A stretch of DNA of 64,000 nucleotides from Pyronema omphalodes (GCA_024516155.1 JAJJXM010000070.1:62001-126000); one strand, 5' to 3'; counted from the first letter of the stretch, positions 23,663 to 36,343 are shown. The notes: generated by a model not told the origin, from the letters alone. Program-made: numbers and translations.

Positions 23663-25987
23663 CTAAGAATGGGTAGGCATAGCAGTTGAAGCCTTCTGTG
23701 CAATAGCATCTTCAGACCTCCAGAGTCTATATTCAAAGTCCGTTAGTAATCATCCCCAGATATCTCGGCATTACCCATAATGATGGGGAAAACTTACGCA
23801 GTGACAGTCTTCAACTGAGTATAAAAGTTCAAACCAGCCTTTCCATAGAAGTACTGGCCACCACCACCGGCGATAGAGGCCTTGTTTCCAGTGAAAGAGA
23901 ACATAGGAAGAGGTACAGGGATAGGGGTGTTGATTCCCACCTGACCAGCCTCGATTTCTCTCTGGAACTTAGTAGCAGTAGCACCGCTGTTAGTAAACAC
24001 CGCCACACCGTTTCCATACATGTTCTTATTAATCAACTCAATAGCCTCATCCAAAGTCTCAACCTCCATAGTGACCAATACGGGACCAAAGATCTCCTTC
24101 TTGTAGCACTCCATCTCGGTTGTTACTCCGGACAAGATGGTAGGTCCGACGAAGTATCCGTCGGCATACTTAGGGTCAGGGTGCTTGAACTTGGTTCCGT
24201 CAAGCTCCATCTTGGCTCCCTCGACTTCGACGGATTGCTTGATGATGGACAAAATACGGTCCTTGGAGTGCTGGCTGATAACAGGTCCGAGGTCGGCACC
24301 GGGCTCGAATCCGGCGCTTACCTTCAACTGCTTGGCGGCTTCGACAATCTCGGGAAGCCAGGTCTTAGATTCTCCAACGAGGACAAGGGTGCTGAGAGCC
24401 ATGCAACGCTGTCCAGCGGCTCCGAAGGCAGCTCCGACAATGGCGTTGATGGTGGCGTTCTTGTTTGCGTCAGGAAGAACACTGGGTATGCCATGTCAGT
24501 TGAAGTTCTAATTTGATTGGAGAACCACGCAATAGCATGAAATAGCTTGGAGAGCCAAGAAGTTAAGGTTTCGGCTTTCTTGAAGTGTTATAGGGCTTCA
24601 AGCGATGCCAGGGACTCTTGCGTCACCAGCAATGCCGAATGAAACCCCAAGCCTAATTCCAGCACTCCTCTCTAGAGCTCAGCTAAAGGGTAAGGGTAAG
24701 ACATGTACTTACGCAGCATGGTTCTTGGCTCCCAAGTTAGCCTGAACTCTCTTTCCGTTGGCAGCACCACGGGCGTAAATGTAGTTTCCAGCCTTGTCTG
24801 ATCCAACGAAAGAGATGGCCTTGATTCTTGGCTCGTCAATAATGAAGTTTACGGCGTCGTGAGCTCCGTGGATAATGTTGAAGACTCCAGGGGGGAATCC
24901 AGCCTGGCGGGCAAGATCGGCGAGAATCATGGCGGCACCGGGGCTGAAAAGGCGGTTAGTTACGGATGCGGGCGGATGACAATGGTCCGCTGTGGGTTTC
25001 AGCGGAATATTTGGGACTTACTCGCGCTCAGATGGCTTCATGACGACGGTGTTACCAGTGATGGCGGCGACGGGAAGACACCAAAGAGGAATCCTGGGAT
25101 TCAATTAGTATACTCATTGGAGAGATTTGGTATTCGTCGGGATTCTTGAGCTCACATGGCGGGGAAGTCTACAGATGTTAGCATCATGGTTCCACAAGGG
25201 TTTCACAGCATTATTCCACAGAGTGTCACAAAAGCTTGTTTCAAGTGCAACTTACTGAAAGGGCAAATAGCAGCCACGACTCCGAGGGGCTCGCGGTAAG
25301 AACGGGTCTCCATGTCCTTTGCGACTTCGAGGACCTCACCGGTCATCTGGGTGGTGATTCCGCAGGCGGTCTAGAGAGCTTATTAGCATGGCTCCGTTTC
25401 AACGCAATAGCTATAGCTAGGGAGCTCACCTCAGCAACCTGGAGACCACGGAGAACATCTCCCTTGGCATCGGCAAAGGTCTTTCCTTGCTCGAGAGTAA
25501 TAGAAGCTGCCAATTTGTCCCAGTTCTCACGGATCAGGCTGACAAACTTGAACATAATCTGCTGACGGGTGAGAAGAGAGGTTTTCTTCCATGCGGGGAA
25601 AGCTTTGGCGGCAGAGTCAACGGCAGCCTTGAGCTCCTCGGCGGTGGACTGGGGAACTCGGGTGACGAGGTTGTTGGTAGCGGGGTCATGGAGATCAATC
25701 CATTGAGTAGCCTTGGACTCGACAAACTGGTTGTCGATAAAGTTCTGAGTGTTGATGGGGTTTGCAATCTTCTCGTGGGTAACAATGTAATCGACGTTTG
25801 AAGCAGCAGGAATATCGGTCGACATCCGGTGCGAAGTCGCAGTGAGGTTGCGAGTAGCAGTGTAGTTGGGATAGACAGGTAGTCCGGACATTGTGAGCTT
25901 TGATCTAGAAACCACTTGTACGCGAGAGATGGTATTCCGTGATAGAGCTGATAGCAGTGAGCGAGAAGCAGCTCTGGTGGTAAACAT
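23663..25987 (-). CDS. Methylmalonate-semialdehyde dehydrogenase (acylating), mitochondrial
   Basis: Seven exons: 25430-25987, 25256-25370, 25156-25168, 25022-25093, 24713-24943, 23798-24481, 23663-23726, giving 578 aa. It is an ALDH6-family enzyme that converts (methyl)malonate semialdehyde and CoA to propionyl- or acetyl-CoA in valine and pyrimidine catabolism. The N-terminus ([18 protein letters not shown]) is Arg/Ser-rich without acids, as expected of a mitochondrial presequence. Exon 5 has [20 protein letters not shown] and exon 6 has [11 protein letters not shown] with catalytic Cys356, followed by KEIFGPVL and [20 protein letters not shown], typical of this subfamily. Exon 3 is only 13 nt and completes NFPAM. 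The last exon adds [21 protein letters not shown]; reading through its intron would end the protein at TA-stop. It is divergent from pyrophosphatase over 1.5 kb. Confidence 0.93.
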
Positions 25988-27487
25988 GGCTCTGGAAAGT
26001 GGGATTTGATCAGCTCCTTATAATGGAGAATAGCCACAACCGGCAGATGTTGAAGAGGTGGAGCTAAGGTGCAACTCGGGGAAGCTTACTTTACACAACA
26101 GCTGCACGTACGGGTATATCCAGGAAGCAATTGACAAGTGTTCACGGGGTCTTGGTATTTTTGATAGGACGACAGCTTCGTTGAGATGGCTGGAAGCTGT
26201 TATATAGTTCACATTACACAGACCTCTCTGTTATGGCCAGCTCGACCACTGCCTCATCATTGCCGTGCTTAACCCCGGACAACCGTAGGCGCAACACGGG
26301 GTGTCACTCGAAAGGCAGGGTTAGCTTGATTACCCCGCCACCCCACATCTCCGGAAGGTTAAAGCTCGGGTAAGTTCTGGGCGGCGGGGGGGGGGGGGAG
26401 GAGGGGGCTGTTCACGACATGAGAGCCAGCAACTGCAAGATGGGAAGATAGCAAAGACAGCAGGACAGCAGGACAGCGAGGGCAACGAAGAGAGCTTCAC
26501 GATATATAGGATAGCTGCACCCCACCAGCTGATAGAGCTTACGTCGATTGCTCTAACTGCTCTACACCTCCCCCCTCCCGAGCCACGGTTGGCCTACATC
26601 TCTCAACACCCTGTTGTCCATGCACGGTCGGCGACAAGACAAACACCACCGCGTCGTTGGTGGGGGGGGCATCTAGAATGTCGACTAGAGCGCAGATAGC
26701 GGACAAGTGGGAGAGATCGTGACGCGAGTCTGCAGACGGTTTGGTGTGATTAGGTGTGATTTGGTGTGATTCAGGTGTGATCAGGTGTCGACAGGCGTGG
26801 ATTGCGTATCCAGAGACAGACAATCCGAGTTGATCTATGGTGCCATCAACGGCGGTGTCGGTTGAAGACTCTGGGCAGGCACGCAAAAAGGATGTAAGCG
26901 TTTGCTCGGCAGCTCATCGGCCAATTGTGCGCTGCGGTGTGAATAGCGTCGCTCTTCCTCCCGCTACAGGCACCATATCGTGAAGACGCCCGTTTCCTCA
27001 TCCGAAGACCGCATTCCAACGCCCTCATCGCGATTTGATATCCGTCAAACAGTTTCATATTCTCAGGAATTTCCCGCTGCAAGAATCTGCAATCGGCAAT
27101 CCATTCCAAACAGACAGGATCGATCCCAATTGAACTGACCAGCACATCATCCCCCCCGCTCCACGCCAGCCAACCAGCCAGCCATCCGTATTCTCCCACC
27201 TGCGCTTCCGCCCATCCAGCTCAGACAGCCCATCCATACGACCTACCCCGGTGCCAAGCCACGACAAGCCGCCCGAGAAGCCCTTCCCCTCAATTGCGAC
27301 ATATGATCTTAACTCCCCGCATCGCTTCAATCTCCTCTTCTCTCCTGAGATTGTCAAAGCTGTCGTCCTCACAACAACTTCCATCCGCACGGAGTGCTTT
27401 AGTATGTTTTGAAACCCGGTATAAATTGATTCCGTCCCGCTGACTTTTCTAAAGATTGCTCGACACTTGTCGTCAGAATCCTCCGCC
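25988..27487. promoter_or_regulatory. Shared divergent upstream region
   Basis: 1.5 kb separates the divergent starts of the dehydrogenase and pyrophosphatase, so both promoters lie here. It includes a G-rich tract at 26,381-26,408, GGTGTGATT repeats at 26,739-26,789 and no convincing gene. The minus ORFs of 115-144 codons at 26,539-27,489 overlap one another and lack motifs. Confidence 0.5.
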
Positions 27488-28651
27488 ATGTCTACCTACA
27501 CCACCCGCAAGGTTGGCGCGCCCAACACTTTGGGTATGGAATCAATTTCATCCGATTGAAATGTTCGCGATCCTAATAATTGAAATCAGAGCACCGCATC
27601 TTCATTGAGAAGGATGGTGTCCCCGTGTCCCCCTTCCACGATATTCCTCTCTACGCCAAGTAAGTTTTATCAGTATCTCATCGACATCGTAATTGATAAC
27701 TGATGTTTTTGATAGCGAGCAGAAGACCCTCCTCAACATGGTTGTCGAGATTCCCCGTTGGACCAACGGAAAGCTCGAGGTATGTTCACAATTCGTCACT
27801 ACACAATTTCCATACAGCGATTTCTAACAACCACACCAGATCTCCAAGGAGGAGCTCCTCAACCCCATCAAGCAGGATGTTAAGAAGGGCAAGCTCCGCT
27901 TCGTCCGCAACTGCTTCCCCCACAAGGGATACCTCTGGAACTACGGAGCCTTCCCCCAGGTATGCCTCCATATTCCCGAAATCCTACCCTCCGGTAGTCC
28001 GGGTCAGATGCCTAACAATTCATAGACCTGGGAGGACCCCAACACCATCCACCCCGAGACCAAGGCCAAGGGAGACAACGACCCATTGGACGTTTGCGAG
28101 ATCGGAGAGCTCGTTTCCTACCCCGGACAGATCAAGCGTGTGAAGGTTCTTGGAATCATGGCACTTTTGGACGAGGAGGAGACCGACTGGAAGGTCATCG
28201 TCATTGACGAGAAGGACCCTCTTGCCCCCAAGCTCAACGACATCGAGGATGTTGAGCGTCACCTTCCCGGACTTCTCCGTGCCACCAACGAGTGGTTCCG
28301 CATCTACAAGATCCCTGACGGAAAGCCCGAGAACCAGTTCGCTTTCTCCGGAGAGTGCAAGAACCGCAAGTACGCCATGGATGTTATCCGTGAGTGCGCT
28401 GAGGCCTGGGAGAAGTTGATCACCGGAAAGTCCGACCCCCACGGAATCTCCACGTAAGTTTACTCTGCTCCATATGTTACCGATGATCAATTCTAACGCA
28501 TCTTTGCAGCACCAACGTCTCCGTCTCTCACTCTTCCGCCCGCGTTGACCCCGCCCAGCTTCCCCCCATCCCCGCTGGAGAGAACCTCGCCCCCGCCCCC
28601 ATTGACCCCTCTATCGACAAGTGGTTCTTCATCTCTGGAGCTGCTATGTAA
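27488..28651 (+). CDS. IPP1: Inorganic pyrophosphatase
   Basis: Six exons at 27488-27533, 27590-27659, 27716-27779, 27840-27959, 28026-28453 and 28510-28651 encode 289 aa, close to the yeast cytosolic enzyme's length. It hydrolyses pyrophosphate to two phosphates, pulling nucleotide and protein biosynthesis forward; it is a soluble, Mg-dependent family I enzyme. The signature [12 protein letters not shown] is at residues 116-127 with the metal-binding Asp117, Asp119 and Asp122. Other family landmarks are [33 protein letters not shown] and the basic [17 protein letters not shown] stretch. No mitochondrial presequence is visible, so it is the cytosolic/nuclear form. The coding sequence is rich in C-ending codons compared with its flanks, as usual for a strongly expressed gene. 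Confidence 0.96.
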
Positions 28652-29283
28652 ATTGTCTGCTTAGGAGTATAAGTTATTTTGCGGATGGTTATTTTTTTAC
28701 AAAGTTTTTTAAAGTACATAAAAAATAAAAGCCAAAAAGGCAGTACTTATTAGACAAATTTCTGTGCCAAAAGTTCAAGAACAAAAAGCTTCCAATCGTC
28801 CGATGAAACCCAGCGTATATCTCTCCGTGATCACTAGTTGATGCCAGAATCACGTGTAGATCAAGATCAGCGGTTGGATTGCTTATCGCGGCGTGGTCTC
28901 GCACCTCGCAGTCCTCTCACATATCCTGGTTTCTGTTAGCGGTGATGTCATAGCGAACGGCAACAGGATTCATGAAGCTTCCCCCGTAGTTGACTCGTCT
29001 GTACTATGATTATCCCGTCTTCCCTACAAAACTCTTCAAATTTTTGGGAAACAAAAATAACAATCTTTACAGTACATTGCAGTAAAATCCTACGATAGGT
29101 CCAGCATAGGACCACAGCTTCAGTTTCTTTCAACTTACCTATCAAAATCAAACTCTGAATACTGTAATCGACAAACCAATCAGTTAAAAGACAAAATCAA
29201 AAGGTAAATCCTCAATCCTTCAATATCCCCAAACTTTCACCTGCGATCCAAATGAAAAGCTAACGAAACTCCCAAAAATACAG
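28652..29283. other. Intergenic region
   Basis: This holds the 3' flank of pyrophosphatase and the upstream region of the hydrolase gene. Nothing else is recognised. Confidence 0.5.
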
Positions 29284-31401
29284 ATGCCGAAACTCTGGGG
29301 TTCCCCCAGCCCAGCTCCGGCCCCGTCATCTACAAGACCATCCGATGATCCTTCTCATCCCAACAATCTACCTGGTTTGGAGACCGGCGTAGATGCAGAT
29401 GAGAGGACTGCGTTGCTTTCGTCGGGATCTCCTGCCCCAAATCCCCACGCCGTCGGTAGCGGGGGTTATAATGTCCACAACGGCATCGGGAGATACGAAG
29501 GAAGATATATTGGCTATGATGACAGACACAGACAACATCATTTAGATCCAGATGATCCAGCGGTAACACCATATAATAGGTTATCGGTAAGATCTATGAG
29601 ATGGGCAACGATCGGGTTGTTGGTTCTGGCGCTGGGTTGGTGGTTGGTGTTGTTGGTTAATGTTTTTGTGACGGTTCCTGGGTTGTTTATGAGGAGTGGT
29701 GGGTGGGGGGCGTTTGGGTATGTTATTTTCTTGTTCTTTTTTTTTGCGGTTTTGGTTGTTTCGAAACCCTGCTGTTGTTTTTTGAAAATTTGCTATTTGC
29801 CCCGATCACTGCTGCTACTGATACCACCATCGCTACCAACGCAAGAAGGTTGTAAGATGGGAAAGGGTTGTGGTAAGGGGAATTGATAGTGGTTTATTGG
29901 GTGAGGTTAAGAAGGATGCGGGTTATGACCTATAAACCTTTCTTGGTGGGGGTTTAGGCTTGGGTCGTTATCTGTGCTACGGCTGGAGGATCGAGGGTGG
30001 TTAATGGGGACTGGACCCCGATATACACCTTATGACCACCGATACCGCGTTGATAACCTCCTTTTCCCTTACCTTCCTTACCATTTTCGTCTGACTGAGT
30101 TTCCATAACTACTTCTGCGTCATAACAATAAGCTAACCCGTCACTGCAGATTCTCGACCCTCTCCGTTCTTCTCCTCCTAGTCCTCCTCCTCTTCTACGC
30201 TACCCCCTCACGTTCCGAGCGTTTAATCCTCACCACCATCTCCTTCTTCCTCTTTATCTGCTCTTTACTAATCCTTTTATCCCCCCTTCGCCGCAACGAA
30301 TCCTGGCCCGGGATCCTCTCCGTTTTCCTCGCTTTATTCACCAGCATCTGGGCGATAATCACGGACAGCATAGTCGAGCACGGCAAAGCCGAAGAAGAAG
30401 AGCGGTTAACAGGTCGCGCAGAGACAAGAAAATCCTTAAAGGAATGGTGCTCGATATTTTTCGGCAGTGGATTATTTGCAGTTTTCCTAGTGGCTAGTGT
30501 ATTGATGATGTCGAATTTGGCGATTGAGGTTAGGGACTATACCCTCAAACAACCTGGGGATATGGTGATGATTGGGAGTGGGAATAGTGGGTATAGGTTG
30601 CATTTATACTGCAGCCCTTCACAGGCGGATGATATTGCCTATGCGGATAGAAACAAAACAACTACCACTGTTCTGATAGAAACTGGTTCCGCACCAGCAT
30701 TAACCAGAATGGAAAGCTGGATAAAACAAACCCCATACCGATACTGCTACTACGACCGACCGGGCTTCGGGTTTTCGGACGCAGCCCCTTCCCCTCTCAG
30801 CGCCGGTATGGTAATCGACGCTCTCTCAGAAGCACTGGTCCACCGTAATGAAACTGGCCCTTGGGTTCTAGCCGCTAATTCCGTCGGTGGTATATACGCG
30901 CGCATCTTCGCTGCTCGTCACCAGGCCGAGGTTAAGGGGTTGCTGCTGGTTGATACACTACCGGAATCTTTACTGGGGAGGATTGGGAACCCGGGGAGAG
31001 GGTTTGCGTTGTGGTTGAGGGGGGTTATATCGCCGCTGGGTCTGCAGCAGCTTTGGGGTGCGGTTATATTGAGGAGAGGAAGGGAGGATAGGGTTTATGG
31101 AAGAGAAGCGGGATGTGGTGGGAAGGCGCTTATGGCGAGACTACAGGAGGCACTGGCGGTTAGGTGGTCGCAGAATGAACTGGAGGCCGCGAATGGAATT
31201 TTGGATGGCAGGATGAGGATGGCGGTGGTTAGTAGTGGGGATAGGATGAAGAGGGATCAGGGGTGGGCGCAGGGGCAGAGGGAGTTGGCGGGGATGGGGA
31301 AAGGACCTTGGGATGTCGTAGATGGGGTTGGGAGTGAGGTGTGGAGGAGTGAAGAGGGAGTTAGGGTTTTGGAAAAGAGATTGGGGGAGATGATGAGGTG
31401 A
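29284..31401 (+). CDS. Multi-pass membrane protein with alpha/beta-hydrolase domain
   Basis: Two exons, 29284-29717 and 30150-31401, joined in frame at WGAFG-FSTLSV, encode 561 aa. Residues 1-105 are Pro/Ser/His-rich and probably cytosolic. Five hydrophobic stretches follow: about 107-131, 146-163, 170-192, 198-222 and 245-270. The rest is an alpha/beta-hydrolase fold: VLIETGSAPALTRMESWI, YCYYDRPGFGFSD (oxyanion and strand-4 region) and the nucleophile elbow AANSVGGIYAR with Ser389, then a GLLLVDTLPES strand. The fold suggests hydrolysis of a lipid or ester at a membrane; the substrate is unknown. Fungal proteins of this layout are common but poorly characterised. I see no clear C-terminal Gly-His motif, so the catalytic His is uncertain. 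The 432-nt intron is long for this genome, but frame and hydrophobic continuity support it. Confidence 0.82.
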
Positions 31402-32582
31402 AATTGTGGGGGGAGATATATGCATGGATGTTCTTGTAATTATCGTGGGGTTTAGTTGCTTGTATTTGATATTTGTTTGATTGGAGTGGAATATGTAAGT
31501 TGAGATATCACTGACGTTTTGTGGCGCTATGTAAGTTTCGAAAGTTTGGAAAGTTTTGAAAGTTTTTGTTGTTTCCTTTTCTTCATATCAGCAATGACAG
31601 ATGTACATGTATCAGTTTGGATTTCTGAAACCAACCTCTCCAATTATGTTTTAAAACAAACCATAATTTTTCATAAGCTAACTGCGATACATTTCTATGC
31701 CTTCATTCTCGTTGACTTCGACATGACAATTTATATCAGTGACACCCAAAGAATAATCCCGCCAGCTCTCTTCATAAGATCATATTCGACATCCCGTTGG
31801 AATTCAGCCTTGGAACTTTACTTACACCCGAGATCTTGAACGGAATTTGATGTGAAGAATTTAAAGTCTTGGCTTATATATACTGCCAATCTATTTCTGT
31901 GTGGTATAGATGTAAAGAGGAGTCAATATACCATGAAGTTTTTGATATTTCAGCATGATCGATGGGGCAAGCTGTGACCATATTTGAGATTTTCGGCCGG
32001 GCATTTCTGCAGGTAGTCTTGGAAATACTCGCGACGTTGCTTGTATCTTCCTGATAAAGTGCGATGGTAGAGTAGTAAAAAATGAACATCTAGGTTATAT
32101 CCGGATGAGTTACCTGTTTGGTCGCTTCTTGTTCATGTATGCACTCATGGTCTAGCAATTCACATTCTGTGTAAGCGTTTTCGAGCAGACTTAAGAACTC
32201 AAAAAGTAATAAAATTCCACACCAGGCGCCTTTCAATGCTAGAATAAAAGAATGTAACAGTTGTAGTAGGTATAAAAAAACAGTAGGTTAAAAGCTCAAC
32301 TCAAACGCCAAACGCTAAATAATAACAAACCCAAATATCGTGCATTGAACTCCAGCAATAAACTCCCTTCTTCTTCCTCAGCGGCCAGCCTTCTTACTCG
32401 CACTCTCTATACAAACTTTTGTGTGGCCTCAGGCCACTTTCTTTTAATCCTCTCTCTACTCTCGCCTTATTTTGTTCACGCTCTTCCCATATCCTCCAAT
32501 TTTACCTCTTATAAGAGAATCTCCTCTAATCTCCTCATCTCATCACCCCAGATTCTTCACTCATCGTATTCCCCCCTTCGCC
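31402..32582. other. Intergenic region
   Basis: This lies between the convergent hydrolase gene and the small minus-strand gene. ORFs of 71-106 codons occur but lack motifs. I see nothing else. Confidence 0.5.
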
Positions 32583-32846
32583 TCACAACCCCCACATTTC
32601 GCACCTAGCCACCCAAGCTCGTACAATATCATCTTTCCCACAAGGCACAGGCCAAAAATAAGTCCTAGCCCCGGCATTTGGTTCCGCAAACCAATCACAA
32701 AAGTATTCCGCGTGTCTTTTGAATGTTCTTAACCATAGTCTATTGGCTTCTGCATTTGCTTGCTCGACTGATTCGTAGGTTGTTGTGCTGTTTGGTAGCA
32801 CTGATGCATCGCCGTATTCCAAGAGGACTTGGTAGGTGTAGGACAT
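32583..32846 (-). CDS. Small hypothetical protein
   Basis: An 87-aa ORF starting MSYTYQVLLEYGDASVLPNS. It has a soluble alpha/beta character: a YQVLLEY strand, a Glu/Ala-rich helix (EQANAEANRLWLRTFKRH), then an aromatic C-terminal part rich in Trp, Phe and Cys. The upstream 200 bases contain CT/CA-rich sequence on the coding strand, and the start lies in a plausible ACAAAATGTC context. Small fungal proteins with a YQV-xx-Y start and a helix of this kind exist, but I cannot name a family. It could be a real single-exon gene or a chance ORF; the amino-acid composition favours real. Confidence 0.55.
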   Translation of the reverse strand: MSYTYQVLLEYGDASVLPNSTTTYESVEQANAEANRLWLRTFKRHAEYFCDWFAEPNAGARTYFWPVPCGKDDIVRAWVARCEMWGL

Positions 32847-34611
32847 TTTGATTTTCTGATGGTTGGGGTGGGGTGGGGTGAGGTTAAGGGTTGAGTGTGA
32901 TGTGTGTAGCTATAACGATGTGATTGAGCGATTGAAAGATTGAATGAGAGAACGAGGTTTTGGTAAAGTGGTGTTGATTCAATAAGGATCAATTGCTGGC
33001 CAAGTCGAAAGAAATACAGTATCAATAATTCCACCTCGATGATGATTTTGCTATGATGAATAGACTGGTGATTGCTGATACCTTTGGAAGTGACGAGACA
33101 CTGAGGGGATGTTGATGGGTTTATATCACGGTCTTTCCACGGTTATTTCTCTTTTCATTATTGTTGGCATAATTTCCGGTACATCATTCAACCAAGTGAA
33201 TATGCGGGGCTTGAGACATCAAATGCTTGCATAGTAAAGTGGAATGAGCATGGGTTGATGATGGTGATGGTTGTGGTGAAATGCACTTTTCATGGCGTGG
33301 TTGTAACTTGTGGCGGTTATTAAACACTGGGCGTCATGGGCGTTACGGGCGTTGAGGGAAGGCGGCTTTGTGAGATTTGGTTAATGTGATTAAACGATGA
33401 GTAAGGTGCCTGAGTTGATAATTATAGAGTTATAATGTATTTTGAGAATAAAGGAGAGTGAAAGAAAGACGGAGATTTGGGGAATGCAACACGGGGTCTT
33501 TCCCTAATTATTTACAGTTAATAAATGATGATGACGTCGAACGGAATGGAGGGGTTAATATATTGACTCGGAGTTTCCCGCTGACACCCTGGAGACCGTC
33601 CGAAAAAGGGTAACAAAGGTTGTTAAACGACAGTCAAGAGTGCAATTTTCATGGGCGGCTCTAAAGGAGCGCAAAGTGCAGTGATTTGAAGTGATACAAG
33701 CGCCCCACCCCGCCCCGCCCCGCCTCCCCAAACACACAGATTCTGTCAGTGGTACGTCTGAATCACACAACTTAAGTTTCATGATGAAACCTTAGATAAC
33801 ATGCCTCCATAATGATCACGATTGTCGAGCTTAATCATTGTAAAGGCGGTAGGGTTAGCTAATCAGCGGAAATTAAATCAAATCAATGGGTGATGCTACA
33901 TGAAAGAGTTGTAGTGGATTACGTAGTCCGGTGTACTCCGAACACGCCATCTTTGATACCGTCGATGTTTATGCCTCCATCTTAGATCATCAGTATACAC
34001 TTCATTTCTGATGATCGATACTTGGACGCCCCGCATTACTTTCTTCACTGTTCCACGAGGTCCACAGTACAGATACCCCACATTATTTCCCACGCCCTCA
34101 CCGAGCCGTTGGAAAATGGTGCAATATTATACCCCCAATAGAGACATATGTATCCGATCATTAAAGCCATAGTAAATCTTATTGCTTATATCTTAGTGGC
34201 TCAAATTAGTTGGCGGTGTCGCCTGATCAGTATCTGACTGTTTCGATTTCCTTTATTCACTCAAATTCTCTTAATGCATCTTAGTCACTGCACCGCAAAA
34301 TATTTTCAAGAATCAGAATCACGATTTGCATAATCATGAAATGTCGTCAATGTTGAATGCGCATGCGCACAATGCCTAGGCCCCACCGAAGCCCTAACGA
34401 AGTTCTAAGAAATTATCCTTGCTGCTGCACTAAAAAAAACCTTAAACCAGCAGCAGCAGCAGTCGCGGGAAGTTTACGAAACGCGGCGGTATCCGCGCCC
34501 CACCACATTTCGTTACGTTGCGACTCGAACACCACCACGCCTCGTCAGATGCGTCTACACCACCTCATCCGCTCGCTTTCGCCGCGTCGAACTTTCGCAA
34601 CAGCAACCACC
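32847..34611. other. Intergenic region
   Basis: No gene is supported across about 1.7 kb. It holds a TGGGGTGGGGTGAGG-type run near 32,868-32,885, CGCCCCACCCCGCCCCGCC near 33,700 and the Dus2 promoter. An in-frame ATG at 34357 would extend Dus2 far upstream and is discussed under that gene. Confidence 0.45.
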
Positions 34612-36343
34612 ATGCCGCACCCAGGCTTTGTCGGAAAATGTGTTTTAGCGCCTATGGTCCGCTCGGGAGAGCTTCCTATGCGCCTTCTTTCGCTCAAATA
34701 TGGCGCTGATGCTGTGTGGAGTACGTGCCCTTTTACCTAAAGAGAGCTTGGCATACCTCAATGCAATATCTCGATCAATTCCTACAATATCCTACGCAGT
34801 CCTATGAAGTACCACGAGGTGTGACTAGGTTAGGCCAAGTCTGCGGAAGATCTGATAGGCCTTTGACGTCTGACAGTCTCCTCTCAAGTCTGACAGCGTT
34901 CTCACCAAGTTTCTACAACCATCCGCAACATCAGATGAACGTTCCCCAAGACCCAGTAAGCTGACTCGGTTCGCTCAATAGGTCCCGAAGTTGTGGATAA
35001 AGGCATCATAGGCTGCGAACGCGTCGTAAACGAGAAATATGGCACGATCGATTTCGTTAAAGGCAACATAGTCCACCAAGGCGGAAAGCCCGACGAACGC
35101 ATTGTTTTCAGAACTCTACCAGCAATCGAGAAGGAGAAACTCATTTTTCAGATTGGAACTGCGAACCCGGAGTTAGCTGTTGAGGGTGCTAAAATTGTCG
35201 CAAAAGATGTTGCCGGAATCGATGTTAACTCGGGATGTCCCAAGGTTCGTATTGTTGAATGCTTCGGCATTTGTAGCGATGCTCGGCAGCTTCCCGCTTG
35301 AGCTCCCCTCCTCAACTATCGTAATGATTGCTAACTCATCCCAGCACTTCTCCATCCACGCCGGCATGGGTGCCGCCCTCCTCAAAAACCCCGACAACCT
35401 CGTCGCCATCTTGACTTCCCTGGTACGCGAAGTTGGCATACCCAACTCTCTCCCCATCTCCGTCAAAATCCGACTCCTCGATACCCTCGAAGATACCTTA
35501 GGCCTAGTCGAACGCATCTGCGGCACAGGAGTATGCCGAATCACCGTCCACTGCCGTACAACTCCCATGCGCCCTCGGGAACCCGCCATCCGAGCTCAAC
35601 TCTCCGCTATTGCCTCCCTTTGCCACCAGCACAACGTTCAATGCTATGCCAACGGTGATATCAAATCGGTACAAGACGCAGAAGCAGTAATGGCAGAATA
35701 CGGAGTAGACGGTGCCATGATTGCCACAGCGGCTGAAGCTAATCCTTCTTGTTTCCGACAGGAAGGCCTTCTCCCGTGGAAGGAGGTGGTTGATGAATAC
35801 TTCCGTACTGCTATCGAAGTCGGACACTATTTCTCTAATACCAAGTTCTCAGTATCGCATTTGGTCCCCGGGAAGGCTCCCATTTATCAGGAGTTGGCGA
35901 AAACTAAGACCTTTGAAGCTATGGCGGGAGTCCTGGGAATTGAGTATGTACCAACTGAGGAGGATAAAATGAGGGAACCGCAGCAGAAAGTCAAAGGTCC
36001 GAAACCCAATCCACCTGGGTCAGCGAAGATTAAGAAGAGTATGCAGAGGTCACAGAAGGCGACGGGGACTGTTAAACCTAGTGGGGGGAATGCTCAGAAT
36101 GGCGAGGGTCTCATTAGGTCGCCCCCTGCTTCGCCAAAGAGAGAGCAGAAATCCCAGGACCAGAACCAGAGCAAGAAACGTACCGAGAGAGAAGGATCAG
36201 CTGAGCGGGAACAGATGACGAACAATCAGAACAATCAAAATAAGCGACAGAAAACCCTCGAGGAACCGGTAAGGAGACAAAGAAGTATCGAAAGGACATC
36301 GGTAGTCGAGGATATGGGATCAAAAATGTCAGAGGCGTTCTAG
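34612..36343 (+). CDS. DUS2: tRNA-dihydrouridine synthase 2
   Basis: Three exons, 34612-34720, 34982-35244 and 35345-36343, encode 456 aa from MPHPGFVGK. This FMN enzyme reduces uridine 20 in the D-loop of cytoplasmic tRNAs. Landmarks in order are VLAPMVRSGELPMRLLSLKYGAD, SPEVVDKGIIG across the first junction, IDVNSGCPKHFSIHAGMGAALL across the second with catalytic Cys122, ISVKIRLLDT, ITVHCRTTPMRPREPA and CYANGDIKSVQDAEAVM. Reading through intron 2 stays open in another frame but loses the GCPK junction. An in-frame upstream ATG at 34552 would add MRLHHLIRSLSPRRTFATATT, which looks like a mitochondrial presequence; a further one at 34357 is less likely. After about residue 310 the tail is Lys/Gln/Arg/Pro-rich and probably disordered, unlike the dsRNA-binding tail of animal homologues. 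Confidence 0.92.

Noticed and set aside
26539..27489. Three minus ORFs of 115-144 codons upstream of the pyrophosphatase
   Set aside because: They overlap each other and the promoter and first exon of IPP1; composition looks like GC-rich non-coding sequence.
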